Below, piece after piece: positions 34,837 to 43,517 of a DNA stretch of 64,000 nt. Each line of letters starts with the position of its first letter. The first letter of the stretch is position 1. The stretch covers positions 261,627 through 325,626 of the forward strand of contig NZ_FMWD01000004.1 of the NCBI RefSeq assembly GCF_900102855.1, in the 5' to 3' direction. The translations under genes were made by a program, and so were the position numbers. The DNA comes from Thiohalomonas denitrificans (lineage in GTDB: Bacteria > Pseudomonadota > Gammaproteobacteria > Thiohalomonadales > Thiohalomonadaceae). The notes under the pieces are model-generated. The model was not told the DNA's origin, ran no database searches, and was given only the letters and a program-made list of their open reading frames with translations.

Positions 34837-35112
34837 CTATTCGAGGCCCACAAGGTAGGCAATGGCAATGAATGCTGTCACCACGACGAGATAACCGGTC
34901 ATGATTGCCCGGAACAGTATCGGCGCGCGCCGCAGGCCCATGAACCAGCTGGCCACCAGCTGACTCTTGAGCAGCGTCATGGCGAGTACAAAAGAGACCG
35001 CCGCCGGTCCTGCCAATTGCATTTCCCCGATGGCGAATGTCATGAGCGTCAATACAAGCAGCAGCACCCATATTACGGTGAAAGCTCTGACGGTGGTCGA
35101 TTCTGATTTCAT
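34837..35112 (-). CDS. norF: NorF, cytochrome-oxidase-subunit-IV-like membrane protein
   Basis: This is a 91-residue protein with three hydrophobic segments (VIWVLLLVLTLMTFAIG, AAVSFVLAMTLLKSQLVASW, IMTGYLVVVTAFIAIAYLVG). The KSQLVASWFMGLRRAP loop is typical of COX4-like prokaryotic subunits. In denitrifiers NorF accompanies NorE and supports NO reductase activity. It lies between norE and norQ, which confirms the call. Confidence 0.88.
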   Translation of the reverse strand: MKSESTTVRAFTVIWVLLLVLTLMTFAIGEMQLAGPAAVSFVLAMTLLKSQLVASWFMGLRRAPILFRAIMTGYLVVVTAFIAIAYLVGLE

Positions 35113-35223
35113 GTCAACACTCTCTTCGGTCTTGCCGCGCGCACGGAGTTCATTCTGGGCGGCCCGTACGCGTGGCGATATACGATTTGCGAGATACCTC
35201 GAAAGAGGAGAAACGGGGAATCA

Positions 35224-35799
35224 TCAGCGGATCACGTAGACCAGCGGAAACAGCACAATCCACACCAGGTCCACCATATGCCAGTAGGAGGCGCCACTTT
35301 CGATGCCGGTGTGTTCGGAGGCAAAATAACCGCCGTTACGCGTCTTCAGGAGGATATACCCCAGAATCACCATTCCGAGGATGACGTGCATATAGTGGAA
35401 GAACGTCATCATGAGGTAAAACATGTAAAAGGTATTGGTGGAAAGACCAACACCGGCGGCGAACTTGCCGGCGAATTCTGCCGTTTTAATCGCCAGGAAT
35501 AGCCCGCCCATGCCCATCGCAGCGATTAACCAGCGTGAACAGGCCTCCTGGCGGTCGGCACGGATGGCCACCACCGCACGCACCACGAAATAACTGCTGG
35601 TAATCAGTGCCAGCGTATTGAACATCCCGCCGACGCGGTCGAGCGTGAGCTGGGAGGCGTTGAAAAGCGCCACGTCGCCGTTCCTGGTGAAGGCATAACT
35701 GAGGAACAGCACCCCGAAGACCAGCAGTTCTGCAAAGATGAAGAACCAGATAGCCAGATCGCCCGGCAGGCGGCGTTCGGTTGCGACGGCGGTAGTCAT
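35224..35799 (-). CDS. norE: NorE, haem-copper oxidase subunit III family
   Basis: The 191-residue product starts at ATG 35799 (MTTAVATERRLPGDLAIWFF) and has five membrane segments. The subunit-III signature is FFHYMHVILGMVILGYILLK with YWHMVDLVWIVLFPLVYVIR at the end. NorE is not a catalytic subunit of cNor but improves its activity in vivo. It is the first gene of the nor accessory operon, 57 bp downstream of an FNR/Dnr-type palindrome. Confidence 0.92.
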   Translation of the reverse strand: MTTAVATERRLPGDLAIWFFIFAELLVFGVLFLSYAFTRNGDVALFNASQLTLDRVGGMFNTLALITSSYFVVRAVVAIRADRQEACSRWLIAAMGMGGLFLAIKTAEFAGKFAAGVGLSTNTFYMFYLMMTFFHYMHVILGMVILGYILLKTRNGGYFASEHTGIESGASYWHMVDLVWIVLFPLVYVIR

Positions 35800-35855
35800 A
35801 TTCACTCCTGTTCGATCAGCAGCCCTATTAGCGCCCAAACGGGGGCAGCGCCGCA

Positions 35856-35869
35856 TTGACCTGAGTCAA
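35856..35869. promoter_or_regulatory. FNR/Dnr-type box upstream of norE operon
   Basis: TTGACCTGAGTCAA is a perfect TTGAC-N4-GTCAA palindrome centred about 63 bp before the norE ATG. It is identical to the box upstream of norC. Confidence 0.8.
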
Positions 35870-35937
35870 ACAGTCAGGAATTAAATGAAGAGGAGATCAG
35901 TTTACGGCCTCGAATCGTTTACACCCCTTTCGGACCA

Positions 35938-36021
35938 CGGGGAACACGGGGCGCACGGGGGAGAAAAAGACTCGAATAACCGGTTTTACCCCCGTTGTCC
36001 CCGTGCACCCCGTGGTTACCA
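35938..36021. repeat. Inverted-repeat element, CCACGGGG...CCCCGTGG type
   Basis: CCACGGGGAACACGGGG on the left faces CCCCGTGCACCCCGTGG on the right around a 45-bp interior. It is closely related to the element at 6952-7052 and separates the norE promoter from the end of the haem d1 operon. The remainder of the gap (35870-36098) holds no gene. Confidence 0.75.
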
Positions 36022-36098
36022 TTCCTTCATTGAATCGGGCCTGCACAGCAGGGGGTACGGCTCGCAATGACAATGGGCTGAGCACAGCGCCTGGACGA

Positions 36099-36932
36099 TC
36101 AGCGCTCGATCTCGTCGCGCAAGTCGCCCAGGGTGCGGTGCACCGAGTGGCAGCGGGCGCATACCGTTACCCCGAGCTCTCCGAGAAGACGGCCCTGGGC
36201 GCTGCGGTCCGTCCCCTCCAGAACCGTATGCAGGTTGTCCAGCAGGTCAGGGGTGTGGGCAAAAATGCGTTCTCTCGGCGCTGAATCTCGGTGGCACGAG
36301 GCACAACTCCCGGATAACCGGTCCAGCTCGCTGCGCAGAGTCGCCACTGCCGCCTGGGCCCGCCGGGGGAAACCGTCCTTGAGCGCGATCTTGACGTCAT
36401 TGAGTGAACGGCTGATCTGGCGCATCGCTTCGGGATAGGTGGTCTCGCCGCCGTGGCCGTCGGCGACAGATACATTGCCGTAGTCAGGAGAGCGGTAAAG
36501 CGCGGCCGCCGTGGCCTGAAAATCCGAGTGACAACCGTCGCAAGTGGTATCGAGGCGGCGCAGTGCGGCCTCGGTCTCTGTCTTGTCGGCACTGCGGACG
36601 GCGGTCACCAGCCGCTCCATGGTTTCCGGCTCGACCTCTATCTGCCATTCGGGGACCATACGGGGAATCTCGGTATAGAGATCATGAAGGCGTTCACTCC
36701 AGTGGATAGCCCTGTCCCGGTTCCCTGTGTCGGTATAGTACTCCACCGCCTGCATCGCTTCGCGCAGGCCGAACATGGTATGCAGCCAGACCTGGCGTTC
36801 ATTTTGCGGCTTGTACCAGTTGGCCAGCGACTCCGGCGGCAAACGGACAACCACCTCCTTCGCACCGGCCGCCGAAACCGTCGCCACGATGAGAAAAGAA
36901 ACCACCAGCGCCCGCCACCTGTTGCTACTCAC
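36099..36932 (-). CDS. Exported trihaem c-type cytochrome of unknown role
   Basis: The 277-residue protein starts at GTG 36932, with a signal peptide (VVSFLIVATVSAAGA). It has three haem-binding motifs, CDGCH near residue 130, CASCH near 210 and CARCH near 255. Helix spacing in the N-terminal half recalls cytochrome c-prime-like bundles. I do not recognise it as a named nir gene. It lies last in the haem d1 operon, about 140 bp after nirN, so it may carry electrons to NirS or take part in d1 handling. Confidence 0.75.
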   Translation of the reverse strand: MSSNRWRALVVSFLIVATVSAAGAKEVVVRLPPESLANWYKPQNERQVWLHTMFGLREAMQAVEYYTDTGNRDRAIHWSERLHDLYTEIPRMVPEWQIEVEPETMERLVTAVRSADKTETEAALRRLDTTCDGCHSDFQATAAALYRSPDYGNVSVADGHGGETTYPEAMRQISRSLNDVKIALKDGFPRRAQAAVATLRSELDRLSGSCASCHRDSAPRERIFAHTPDLLDNLHTVLEGTDRSAQGRLLGELGVTVCARCHSVHRTLGDLRDEIER

Positions 36933-36990
36933 TGTTCATACCCGCCACTTGTCGCCTGTGATTCATCACTACTAACCCATCGAAATCGGT

Positions 36991-37014
36991 GCCGGCCTGA
37001 AGGCCGACCTACAG
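36991..37014. repeat. REP half-site (GGCCTGAAGGCCGACCTACA)
   Basis: A single short palindromic unit of the type seen at 24901-24950. It is followed at 37020-37065 by an irregular CTAGC-rich stretch reminiscent of the 7-bp repeat at the end of lipB. Both lie between nirN and the trihaem cytochrome gene. Confidence 0.5.
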
Positions 37015-37070
37015 CCTGGCCACTAGCAACTCGCTACTAGCGACTAGCCACTCGTCACTAGCCACTGCCC

Positions 37071-38633
37071 CTAATGGCTGGTGCCTTCCGAGAGCCGGGT
37101 CTTGTTCCAGACGTTGTATTTTCCGGAGGGCTTCACCATCGGAATCCGTTTGACCTCCTCGAGGGTCTTTGCATCGTACACCACTACCGCCCCGTCCATG
37201 TCCCAGATACTGACCAGGGCGTAACGGCCGTCACGGGTAAACTCGACGTGTGCCGCGGTTTTGCCGGGTGCCGGGCGAAGGGTCTTGACGATTTCCAGAC
37301 TCTGCTTGTCGATAACGTGCATGGCATCGCGGTGCTCGCCGAAAAACACGTCGACCCAGGCGTAGGGAGTGTTCTCGTGGCTGCGCATGAAAAAGCCCGA
37401 GCCCAGTGTCGGTATGCGAGCGACATTTTCCCAGCTCTCCATGTCGACAACGCTGACCTCCGCTTCCTTGAGATTGGGCGTCGCCATCACCGTGCGGCCG
37501 CGGTAATTCCAGGTGATGCCGGAAGAGAGGTGCGGCATACCGGGAATTTCCAGCTCACTGACCACCCGACTGGTATCCAGGTTGACGACCTGGCCGGTTC
37601 CCTTGCGGGAGGTACCGATCACGAATTCGTAGTCCTGGTCGAAGAAGAAGTCATCCAGGTAGTCATGCACGGTGATGCGGCGTTTCGGGAAACGGGCGAC
37701 AGGCTCCAGGTCGCCCGACTCCTTCCGATAGTCGTGGGTCCACCCGGCATAGTCGTTGGGCGGTTCGTCCAGGTAACTAATTTCCCAGACCTCGGGGATG
37801 TCCTTGAGGGCGGCGACAAAGCTGTTTCGCGGACGCGCGGTGTAGACGGCGCTGACCCGCGAGGAGGTACCGTCGCTACCAACCGCGTCGATCACCTTGA
37901 CGGGCTCGAGGTTGCGCGCATCGAGAACCACCAGGGTATGGGGAAGATAGTTGGCCACCATGATGTAGCGGTCATCCGCCGACACGGCGATATTGCGGGT
38001 GTTGATACCGGCCCGGACTTCGGCAACCGGCTTGAGATTGTAGATGTCGTATTTGGTAATCCAGCCATCCCGGGATGCGAAATAGACGAAACGTCCGTCA
38101 CGGCTGTATTTGGGGCCGCCGTGCAGTGCGAAGCGGGTCGCAAAGCGGTGAATGGGTTTGAAACTGTCACCATCGAGAATGGTGGCGTGATGGTCTCCGA
38201 CCTCGACCACGACGAACAGGTTGAGCATGTCGGCCGAAAAAACCGGTGTATCGCCCAGGGTGTGGAGCGGATTGTGGATAATGTGGCTGTCCCGGATCTC
38301 GGCCATGCGCCAGCGGGGTACTTCCGGCAGCGGCGTATGGACATACTCGGCAAGGGAGGCCATCTCAGCCTCGGACAGCTTGTCCGCGAAGCCCGGCATC
38401 TGCGTGGCGGCGCGTCCCTCGGCAATCACCCGGGCGGCGGCTTTCGGCCGCAACCGCTTGAGGTTTTCCGGCAGCAGGGCCGGGCCGGTCCCACCCAGGC
38501 GATCGGTACCGTGACAGGCGGCACAGTGCTGCTGAAAAAGTTCTTCCGTTCCGGATTTTTCGCCGGGCACCGTCTCCGCCCGAACGGCGGTGGCCAGCAG
38601 TACGGCTGCGGCCGTGAGCAACAGGCGTTTCAA
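37071..38633 (-). CDS. nirN: Dihydro-haem d1 dehydrogenase NirN
   Basis: NirN oxidises the last precursor of haem d1 in the periplasm and is related to NirS. The 520-residue product has a signal peptide (LLTAAAVLLATAVRA), a cytochrome c domain with CAACH near residue 37, and an eight-bladed d1-type propeller. Propeller signatures include FALHGGPKYSRDGRFVYFAS and HVEFTRDGRYALVSIWDMDG. It differs from NirS at 45693-47312, which is the full reductase. It is three bases downstream of nirJ. Confidence 0.92.
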   Translation of the reverse strand: MKRLLLTAAAVLLATAVRAETVPGEKSGTEELFQQHCAACHGTDRLGGTGPALLPENLKRLRPKAAARVIAEGRAATQMPGFADKLSEAEMASLAEYVHTPLPEVPRWRMAEIRDSHIIHNPLHTLGDTPVFSADMLNLFVVVEVGDHHATILDGDSFKPIHRFATRFALHGGPKYSRDGRFVYFASRDGWITKYDIYNLKPVAEVRAGINTRNIAVSADDRYIMVANYLPHTLVVLDARNLEPVKVIDAVGSDGTSSRVSAVYTARPRNSFVAALKDIPEVWEISYLDEPPNDYAGWTHDYRKESGDLEPVARFPKRRITVHDYLDDFFFDQDYEFVIGTSRKGTGQVVNLDTSRVVSELEIPGMPHLSSGITWNYRGRTVMATPNLKEAEVSVVDMESWENVARIPTLGSGFFMRSHENTPYAWVDVFFGEHRDAMHVIDKQSLEIVKTLRPAPGKTAAHVEFTRDGRYALVSIWDMDGAVVVYDAKTLEEVKRIPMVKPSGKYNVWNKTRLSEGTSH

Positions 38634-38636
38634 GGG

Positions 38637-39809
38637 TTATCCTCCGGCAGCCACCGCTTGCGGGTTGAGGCCGATCTCTTCGTCGGTGAGATAGCAACCC
38701 GGATCCTCCGACCACCAGTCGCCACTGGTCTGGTGGGCACGCACCCGGGTATTGCCGTTACAGATATTCAGCCATTTGCAGGCGCCACAGCGGCCGGTAA
38801 CCGGCCTGGGGTGCTGTTTGAGACCGGCCATCAACGGGTCCGAGACATCCTCCCAGACTTCGGAGAAGGGGCGCTCGCGGACGTTTCCCAGTTCGTAGTG
38901 CCACCACATGGTGTCCGGATGGATCTTGCCGAGGTTGTCGATATTCGCCACATTGACGCCGGTGGCATTCCCACCCCAGCGTTCGAGCATCGTCTGGATC
39001 ACGGGCACATAATCCGGATAGCGCTGCCTGACCCAATCCAGAAGGTAGACACCATCGGCATCGTTGTTGCCGGTGACAAACTCGCGCTCTCCTCCCTGCC
39101 GGGCATCCTCCCAAGCGGTGGCAAACAACAGGTCCATGGCGTCGCGCGTCATCCGGTGCACCGTATCGTTGCGCCGGTTCTTGTTGCCGCGGCCCGCATA
39201 ATTGAGGTGTGACAGATAGAACTTGCTGACGTCCTCATCGTTCATGATTTGCAGCAGCCCGGGCAGATCCGCGGCATTGTCCCGGGTCAGAGTGAAGCGC
39301 AGACCGACCTTGATGTCGTGCTGCCGGCACAGGCGAATGCCATGCATGGAGGCATCGAAGGCCCCCTTCAGGCGACGAAATTCGTCGTGAGTCTCCCGCA
39401 GCCCGTCGATGCTGATACCGACGTAGTCATAGCCAACGGCGGCAATGGCGTCGATGTTGCTCTCGTCGATGAGGGTACCGTTGGTCGAGAGCCCGACATA
39501 AAAACCCATGGCCTTGGCCCGTTCGGAGAGGGTGAAGATGTCCGGCCGAAGCAGCGGTTCACCACCGGAGAGGATCAGCACGCGAACACCGAAGGCGTAG
39601 AGGTCTTCCATCACCGTCAGCACTTCTTCCGTGGAGAGTTCACCCTTGAAGTTGGTGTCGGTCGAGATCGAGTAGCAGTGTTTGCAGGTGAGATTGCAGC
39701 GGCGAATCAGGTTCCAGATCACCACCGGGCCCGGCATCGGTCCCCGGCTGGGGGGGAGAGTGGGCACAGGAGCCGTAAGGGCTTTCATGAATTGGGAAAC
39801 TCGGAACAT
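38637..39809 (-). CDS. nirJ: Haem d1 biosynthesis radical SAM protein NirJ
   Basis: NirJ replaces two propionate side chains of the tetrapyrrole with oxygen-bearing groups. ATG 39809 (MFRVSQFMKALTAPVPTLPP) gives 390 residues. The radical-SAM cluster is bound by CNLTCKHC near residue 35. SGGEPLLRPDIF and VGISIDGLRETHDEFR follow. A C-terminal SPASM-like cluster region has CGACKWLNIC and a later Cys in DPGCYLTDEE. Length and order match NirJ in other denitrifiers. Confidence 0.95.
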   Translation of the reverse strand: MFRVSQFMKALTAPVPTLPPSRGPMPGPVVIWNLIRRCNLTCKHCYSISTDTNFKGELSTEEVLTVMEDLYAFGVRVLILSGGEPLLRPDIFTLSERAKAMGFYVGLSTNGTLIDESNIDAIAAVGYDYVGISIDGLRETHDEFRRLKGAFDASMHGIRLCRQHDIKVGLRFTLTRDNAADLPGLLQIMNDEDVSKFYLSHLNYAGRGNKNRRNDTVHRMTRDAMDLLFATAWEDARQGGEREFVTGNNDADGVYLLDWVRQRYPDYVPVIQTMLERWGGNATGVNVANIDNLGKIHPDTMWWHYELGNVRERPFSEVWEDVSDPLMAGLKQHPRPVTGRCGACKWLNICNGNTRVRAHQTSGDWWSEDPGCYLTDEEIGLNPQAVAAGG

Positions 39810-39885
39810 GTTCTGTGTCCTGTCGGTTGGCGAAGGTGGGCACCCGGGAACTTTGCATGCGGCACCGCGTATCAACCGGTGGAAA

Positions 39886-40395
39886 TCAGCCGGTAATCCG
39901 CAGGCCCGTTTTCTTGAGTATCCGTGTACTGAACAGCACTTCATGCCCAAGGTCATCATCGCCCAGCAGTTCGGCGATCCGATTCACCTGCTCCTCGACG
40001 GCAGCGCGGTCATGACCGTGCACCATGGCAAACAGATTGTAAGGCCACTCGGGTAGATGACGGGGCCGATGGTAACAGTGGCTGACCTCGTCGAGCGCAC
40101 CGATTTTTTGTCCCCAGTGGCGGATGCGTGCATCGGGAACGTTCCAGACACTCATGCCGTTACCACGGTATCCGAGTTTGTAATGGTTGGGAACCGCACC
40201 GATGCGACGAATCACCCCGGCCTCGGCCATGCGCCGAAAGCGTGCCAGTACTTCCTCGACCCGAAGATTCAGCTGATCCGCCAGCTGGTGATAGGGGCGG
40301 GGCGTCAGCGGCAGTCCGGACTGGGTGGCCAGTATAATGGCGCGATCGGTATCGTCGAGTGTGTATTCGGTGGTGATTGCTTCAGCTGTATTCAT
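39886..40395 (-). CDS. nirH: Sirohaem decarboxylase subunit NirH
   Basis: This AsnC/Lrp-like protein of 169 residues is part of the complex that decarboxylates sirohaem to didecarboxysirohaem. The HTH-like half (LDDTDRAIILATQSGLPLTP) precedes the RAM-type half with SVWNVPDARIRHW and CYHRPRHLPEWPYNLFAMVH. The HRPRHLPEWPYNLF block is shared with the NirL half of NirDL, as expected. It lies one base after nirG. Confidence 0.9.
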   Translation of the reverse strand: MNTAEAITTEYTLDDTDRAIILATQSGLPLTPRPYHQLADQLNLRVEEVLARFRRMAEAGVIRRIGAVPNHYKLGYRGNGMSVWNVPDARIRHWGQKIGALDEVSHCYHRPRHLPEWPYNLFAMVHGHDRAAVEEQVNRIAELLGDDDLGHEVLFSTRILKKTGLRITG

Positions 40396-40396
40396 C

Positions 40397-40843
40397 TCAC
40401 ACCCCGAAGTGAAGGCCGACGAAGAACTCTTCCTGCTTGGGCATGTTATACACCGGATATCCCGTCCGCTGCTCTATCTCCGCAATCACCTCCCCGATGC
40501 GCTCGGGAGATTCCGTGGCCAGCACAAACCACATGTTGAGGCGATGGTCACGAGCGTAATTGTGAGCGACCTCCGGAAATCCGTTGACGCTCTCCGCCAC
40601 CGACTCGAAATCGGCTGCGGGAATCGCCATGGCCGCCAGCGTCAGTCCTCCTCCCATCTTCTCGGCATGATAGAGCGGGCCGAAGCGGGTCAGGATGCCG
40701 TCATCCAGCATCTGCTGCAGTCGCGCCAGCAATGCGGCCTCGGTCGTTCCCAGCCGACCGGCAACGTCGGCATAGGGGGTCTCCGAAACCGGAAAACCAC
40801 GCTGCAGTTCATTGATGATGCGACGATCCAGCTCGTTCAGCAT
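40397..40843 (-). CDS. nirG: Sirohaem decarboxylase subunit NirG
   Basis: The 148-residue AsnC-like product starts at ATG 40843 (MLNELDRRIINELQRGFPVS), overlapping the end of nirDL by seven bases. HNYARDHRLNMWFVLATESP matches the N-terminal half of NirDL (HNYEREHRINLWFVVTAPDE), which is the NirD/NirG type. Together with NirDL and NirH it completes the four-domain decarboxylase set. The frame extends far upstream within nirDL but without similarity. Confidence 0.9.
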   Translation of the reverse strand: MLNELDRRIINELQRGFPVSETPYADVAGRLGTTEAALLARLQQMLDDGILTRFGPLYHAEKMGGGLTLAAMAIPAADFESVAESVNGFPEVAHNYARDHRLNMWFVLATESPERIGEVIAEIEQRTGYPVYNMPKQEEFFVGLHFGV

Positions 40844-41958
40844 GATGCCAGCTCCCGCTGCCTGGAGGCGACGGTGCCGTGGTCGGCAGCATCCGAACGC
40901 TGATAGTGCGCCCCCCGCTGCTTGAAACTGCGCCGGCTGAAAAGCAGGCGATGCGGTATGTCCTGCAGATCGCACTGCTGGACCAGCCACTCGACCTTCT
41001 CGATGACCGTATCCCGATCCCGTCCATGGATCATGCAGAAAAGATTGTAACGCCACTCGGGTAGCCGACGCGGGCGTTGGTAGCAGAGCGTGACAAAATC
41101 GTACTGCCCCATGCAACGGCCCAACTGTGACACCCTGTCATCCGGCACATCCCAGACCACCATGGCGTTGGCCCGATAGCCCAGTCTCCTGTGTCGGACA
41201 ATTACGCCCAAACGACTGATCACGCGGTTGGCCAGCCACTCCCGCAACCGCCGGATGACTTGCCGTTCGTCCAGCCCTACCTGCTCTGCGATCTCGGCAA
41301 ACGGTTGTGCAACGAGCGGCAGCCCCTGCTGGATGGTGGCAACCAGTCGCCGATCGAACTCGGACTCAATGGCTCCCTCCGCTTTTCCGAGACCGGGGCC
41401 GGGGCCGGGATGAAAAGGTGCCTGCCGAGCGGATGGGTGGCTCGCTTCCGCTGCGCTGTTGCCGACGCCCCATTGCAGGCTAAAACCCAGGTCGATGTGG
41501 TAGGCCTCGAGCATCGGAAGTGAGATTACGGGCAGCCCTGTACGCAGCTCCATGTCCTTCAGAATCTCCTGGAGATGGGGCTCATCCGGCGCGGTCACCA
41601 CGAACCAGAGATTGATTCGATGTTCGCGCTCGTAGTTGTGGTTGACTTCCGGGTATTGATTGATGAGGAGGGCGACCTCATCGAGCCGCTCACCGGGAAC
41701 TGCCATTGCGGCGAGTGTGCTGGTTCCCACGGAATGGGGTCGAAACACCGGACCTACGCGGCTTATACGGCCGTCCCGATTCAGAAGGGACAGGCATTCG
41801 AGAACACGCGCCTCGCTGGTGCCAAGCTGCTCGGCCATGCGCTGGAAAGGCCGGGGCTCCAGGGGCAGGTTACGCTGAAAATCATTCAGAAGGTGACGCT
41901 CCAGCGGGTCCAGGGACGCACTCTCGATTTCGCTCACATTCGTTTCCGGAAGTAGCAT
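40837..41958 (-). CDS. nirDL: Fused sirohaem decarboxylase NirDL
   Basis: The 373-residue product from ATG 41958 joins two AsnC/Lrp-type units. NirD (about 1-165) shows HNYEREHRINLWFVVTAPDE. NirL (about 200-360) shows YRANAMVVWDVPDDRVSQLG and CYQRPRRLPEWRYNLFCMIH. A Pro/Gly/Ala-rich linker (HPSARQAPFHPGPGPGLGKA) joins them. Such fusions are known in several denitrifiers. The catalytic histidines proposed for this family occur in the two blocks above. It lies between nirF and nirG. Confidence 0.93.
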   Translation of the reverse strand: MLLPETNVSEIESASLDPLERHLLNDFQRNLPLEPRPFQRMAEQLGTSEARVLECLSLLNRDGRISRVGPVFRPHSVGTSTLAAMAVPGERLDEVALLINQYPEVNHNYEREHRINLWFVVTAPDEPHLQEILKDMELRTGLPVISLPMLEAYHIDLGFSLQWGVGNSAAEASHPSARQAPFHPGPGPGLGKAEGAIESEFDRRLVATIQQGLPLVAQPFAEIAEQVGLDERQVIRRLREWLANRVISRLGVIVRHRRLGYRANAMVVWDVPDDRVSQLGRCMGQYDFVTLCYQRPRRLPEWRYNLFCMIHGRDRDTVIEKVEWLVQQCDLQDIPHRLLFSRRSFKQRGAHYQRSDAADHGTVASRQRELASC

Positions 41959-41984
41959 TGGCTTTCCCCTGGTGGCTGCGTTTC

Positions 41985-43157
41985 TCAGAGACCGATCCGG
42001 TGCGCCCGTGCGGTGAAGAAGATACCGCTGGGTTTTTCCGCCGGCAGAGTGGCAATTTCCTGCCGCGTCCTGGTGTCGTAGACCCGGACGACATCCTCGT
42101 CGCGCACCGACATCCACAGGTGTTCACCCCGGGGAGTGAACTCCATGTGCAGGACGCCTTTGCCCGGCTTCAGCGTTTCGGCAATCCGGAACGATGCGGT
42201 ATCGATGATTTGCACCGTATCGTTGTCAGGGAACGCGTAGTTGACCCAGACCTCGCGCCCATCAGGGCGTCCCATGACGAAAACCGGCTGGCCGTGGACC
42301 TCGATGCGATCCACTTCCTGCCAAGTGCCGACATCAACGATCAACACCTCGTGACGACCCACTGCCGGTACGAAGGCGTAATCGCCGGCAATGGCCCAGC
42401 CCTCCAGGTGCGGCATTTTGTAGACAGGAAGCTTCTGTTCCCCGCGGCCGTAATGGTCAAGAATGCGGCGCACACCCTGTTCGGGATGCCACAGGTCGAG
42501 CATTGCAAGGCCATCCTCTCCAAACAGCCCGGCGATGTAGTAGCGCCCGTCCGGGGTAACAAGTGCGTCGTAGGGTTCGCGGCCGATATCCTTGAATCGG
42601 GTGATCTGCGGCTTGTCCGGCTGACTCAGGTCCGCCACCCAGATCTCTCCAGCCTCGAAGAGGCTGAAGACGAAACGCTGTCCGGGGGCATCGACCAGCC
42701 CGACCACCTTGGATAGCTGCCCCTCCTCACCATAGGTTGCGGGAATATCAACGACCAGTTCGAGGGTGTCGGCATCAAACACCTTGACCCCGCCGGGCTC
42801 GTAGTTGGAGACGGCAACCAGGCTCCCGTCCTGGGAGATGGCACCACCGATACTGTTGCCGGACTGAATGGTCCGCCCGGCGATGCGGCCGCTCAACATG
42901 TCGACCTTGGTCAATCCGCCGTCGCGACCGAAGACATAGGCAAAACGCTCATCCCGCGAATACACCACCGAGGCGTGCGAAAGATCGCCGAGGCCCTCGA
43001 TGCGTTGCAACAGTGTCTGGTTAGTGGTTTCAACGAGGGTCAGACTGCCCGAAGCGCGCTCCACGACCACACCGAGATCGCCGGTTGCCCGTGGGGCCGC
43101 ACAGCCCGTCAGCATGACCGTCAGAACCGTTGCGACCAGCAGTTGGTCAATGCGCAT
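41985..43157 (-). CDS. nirF: Haem d1 biosynthesis lipoprotein NirF
   Basis: NirF acts in the periplasm late in haem d1 synthesis. ATG 43157 gives 390 residues with a lipobox (VMLTGC), so it is probably membrane anchored. The remainder is a d1-type propeller without a cytochrome domain (GGAISQDGSLVAVSNYEPGG, HMEFTPRGEHLWMSVRDEDV). The start overlaps the nirC-like gene by 11 bases. Confidence 0.93.
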   Translation of the reverse strand: MRIDQLLVATVLTVMLTGCAAPRATGDLGVVVERASGSLTLVETTNQTLLQRIEGLGDLSHASVVYSRDERFAYVFGRDGGLTKVDMLSGRIAGRTIQSGNSIGGAISQDGSLVAVSNYEPGGVKVFDADTLELVVDIPATYGEEGQLSKVVGLVDAPGQRFVFSLFEAGEIWVADLSQPDKPQITRFKDIGREPYDALVTPDGRYYIAGLFGEDGLAMLDLWHPEQGVRRILDHYGRGEQKLPVYKMPHLEGWAIAGDYAFVPAVGRHEVLIVDVGTWQEVDRIEVHGQPVFVMGRPDGREVWVNYAFPDNDTVQIIDTASFRIAETLKPGKGVLHMEFTPRGEHLWMSVRDEDVVRVYDTRTRQEIATLPAEKPSGIFFTARAHRIGL

Positions 43158-43512
43158 CGGAGATCCCCTCTTGCAGTCTGCCAACCAGCCAGTCGACTTC
43201 CTCTTCGGAAAGAATGCCCTGCCATGGCGGCATCGGTGTCCCGGCCCGACCGATGAGGATGGTGGCGCGCAACATCATCGCCGACTTGTCTTCAAGCTGT
43301 TCCGGGAGAAGGGAGGGACCCAGCCCGCCCTTCAGCGTCATTCCATGGCAGGAGCCGCAGTCGTGCTGCAGCAGATGGATCAGTTCGTCCTTGCGCTCGC
43401 CATCCGGTTCAATGGCCGCTACGGAAGTGGTCGTCAGGAACAGAAGCGTGATGGCGACGGCGACGGCATGCCAACGGCTTCGTCCAGGTTCGGGAGCTAT
43501 AGCAAGTCTCAT
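43147..43512 (-). CDS. nirC: Periplasmic monohaem cytochrome, NirC-like
   Basis: This 121-residue class-I cytochrome has a signal segment (AVAVAITLLFLTTTSVAA), a haem motif CGSCH near residue 52, and a methionine ligand candidate in AGTPMPPWQG. Size and position just before nirF match NirC/c55X, which transfers electrons in haem d1 maturation or to NirS. A c551-type electron donor cannot be excluded. It is five bases after the cupredoxin gene. Confidence 0.82.
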   Translation of the reverse strand: MRLAIAPEPGRSRWHAVAVAITLLFLTTTSVAAIEPDGERKDELIHLLQHDCGSCHGMTLKGGLGPSLLPEQLEDKSAMMLRATILIGRAGTPMPPWQGILSEEEVDWLVGRLQEGISDAH

Positions 43513-43517
43513 GTACT

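Noticed and set aside
37074-39212. 712-codon plus-strand frame opposite nirN and nirJ
   Set aside because: It covers the antisense of two recognised haem d1 genes and shows only low-complexity composition.
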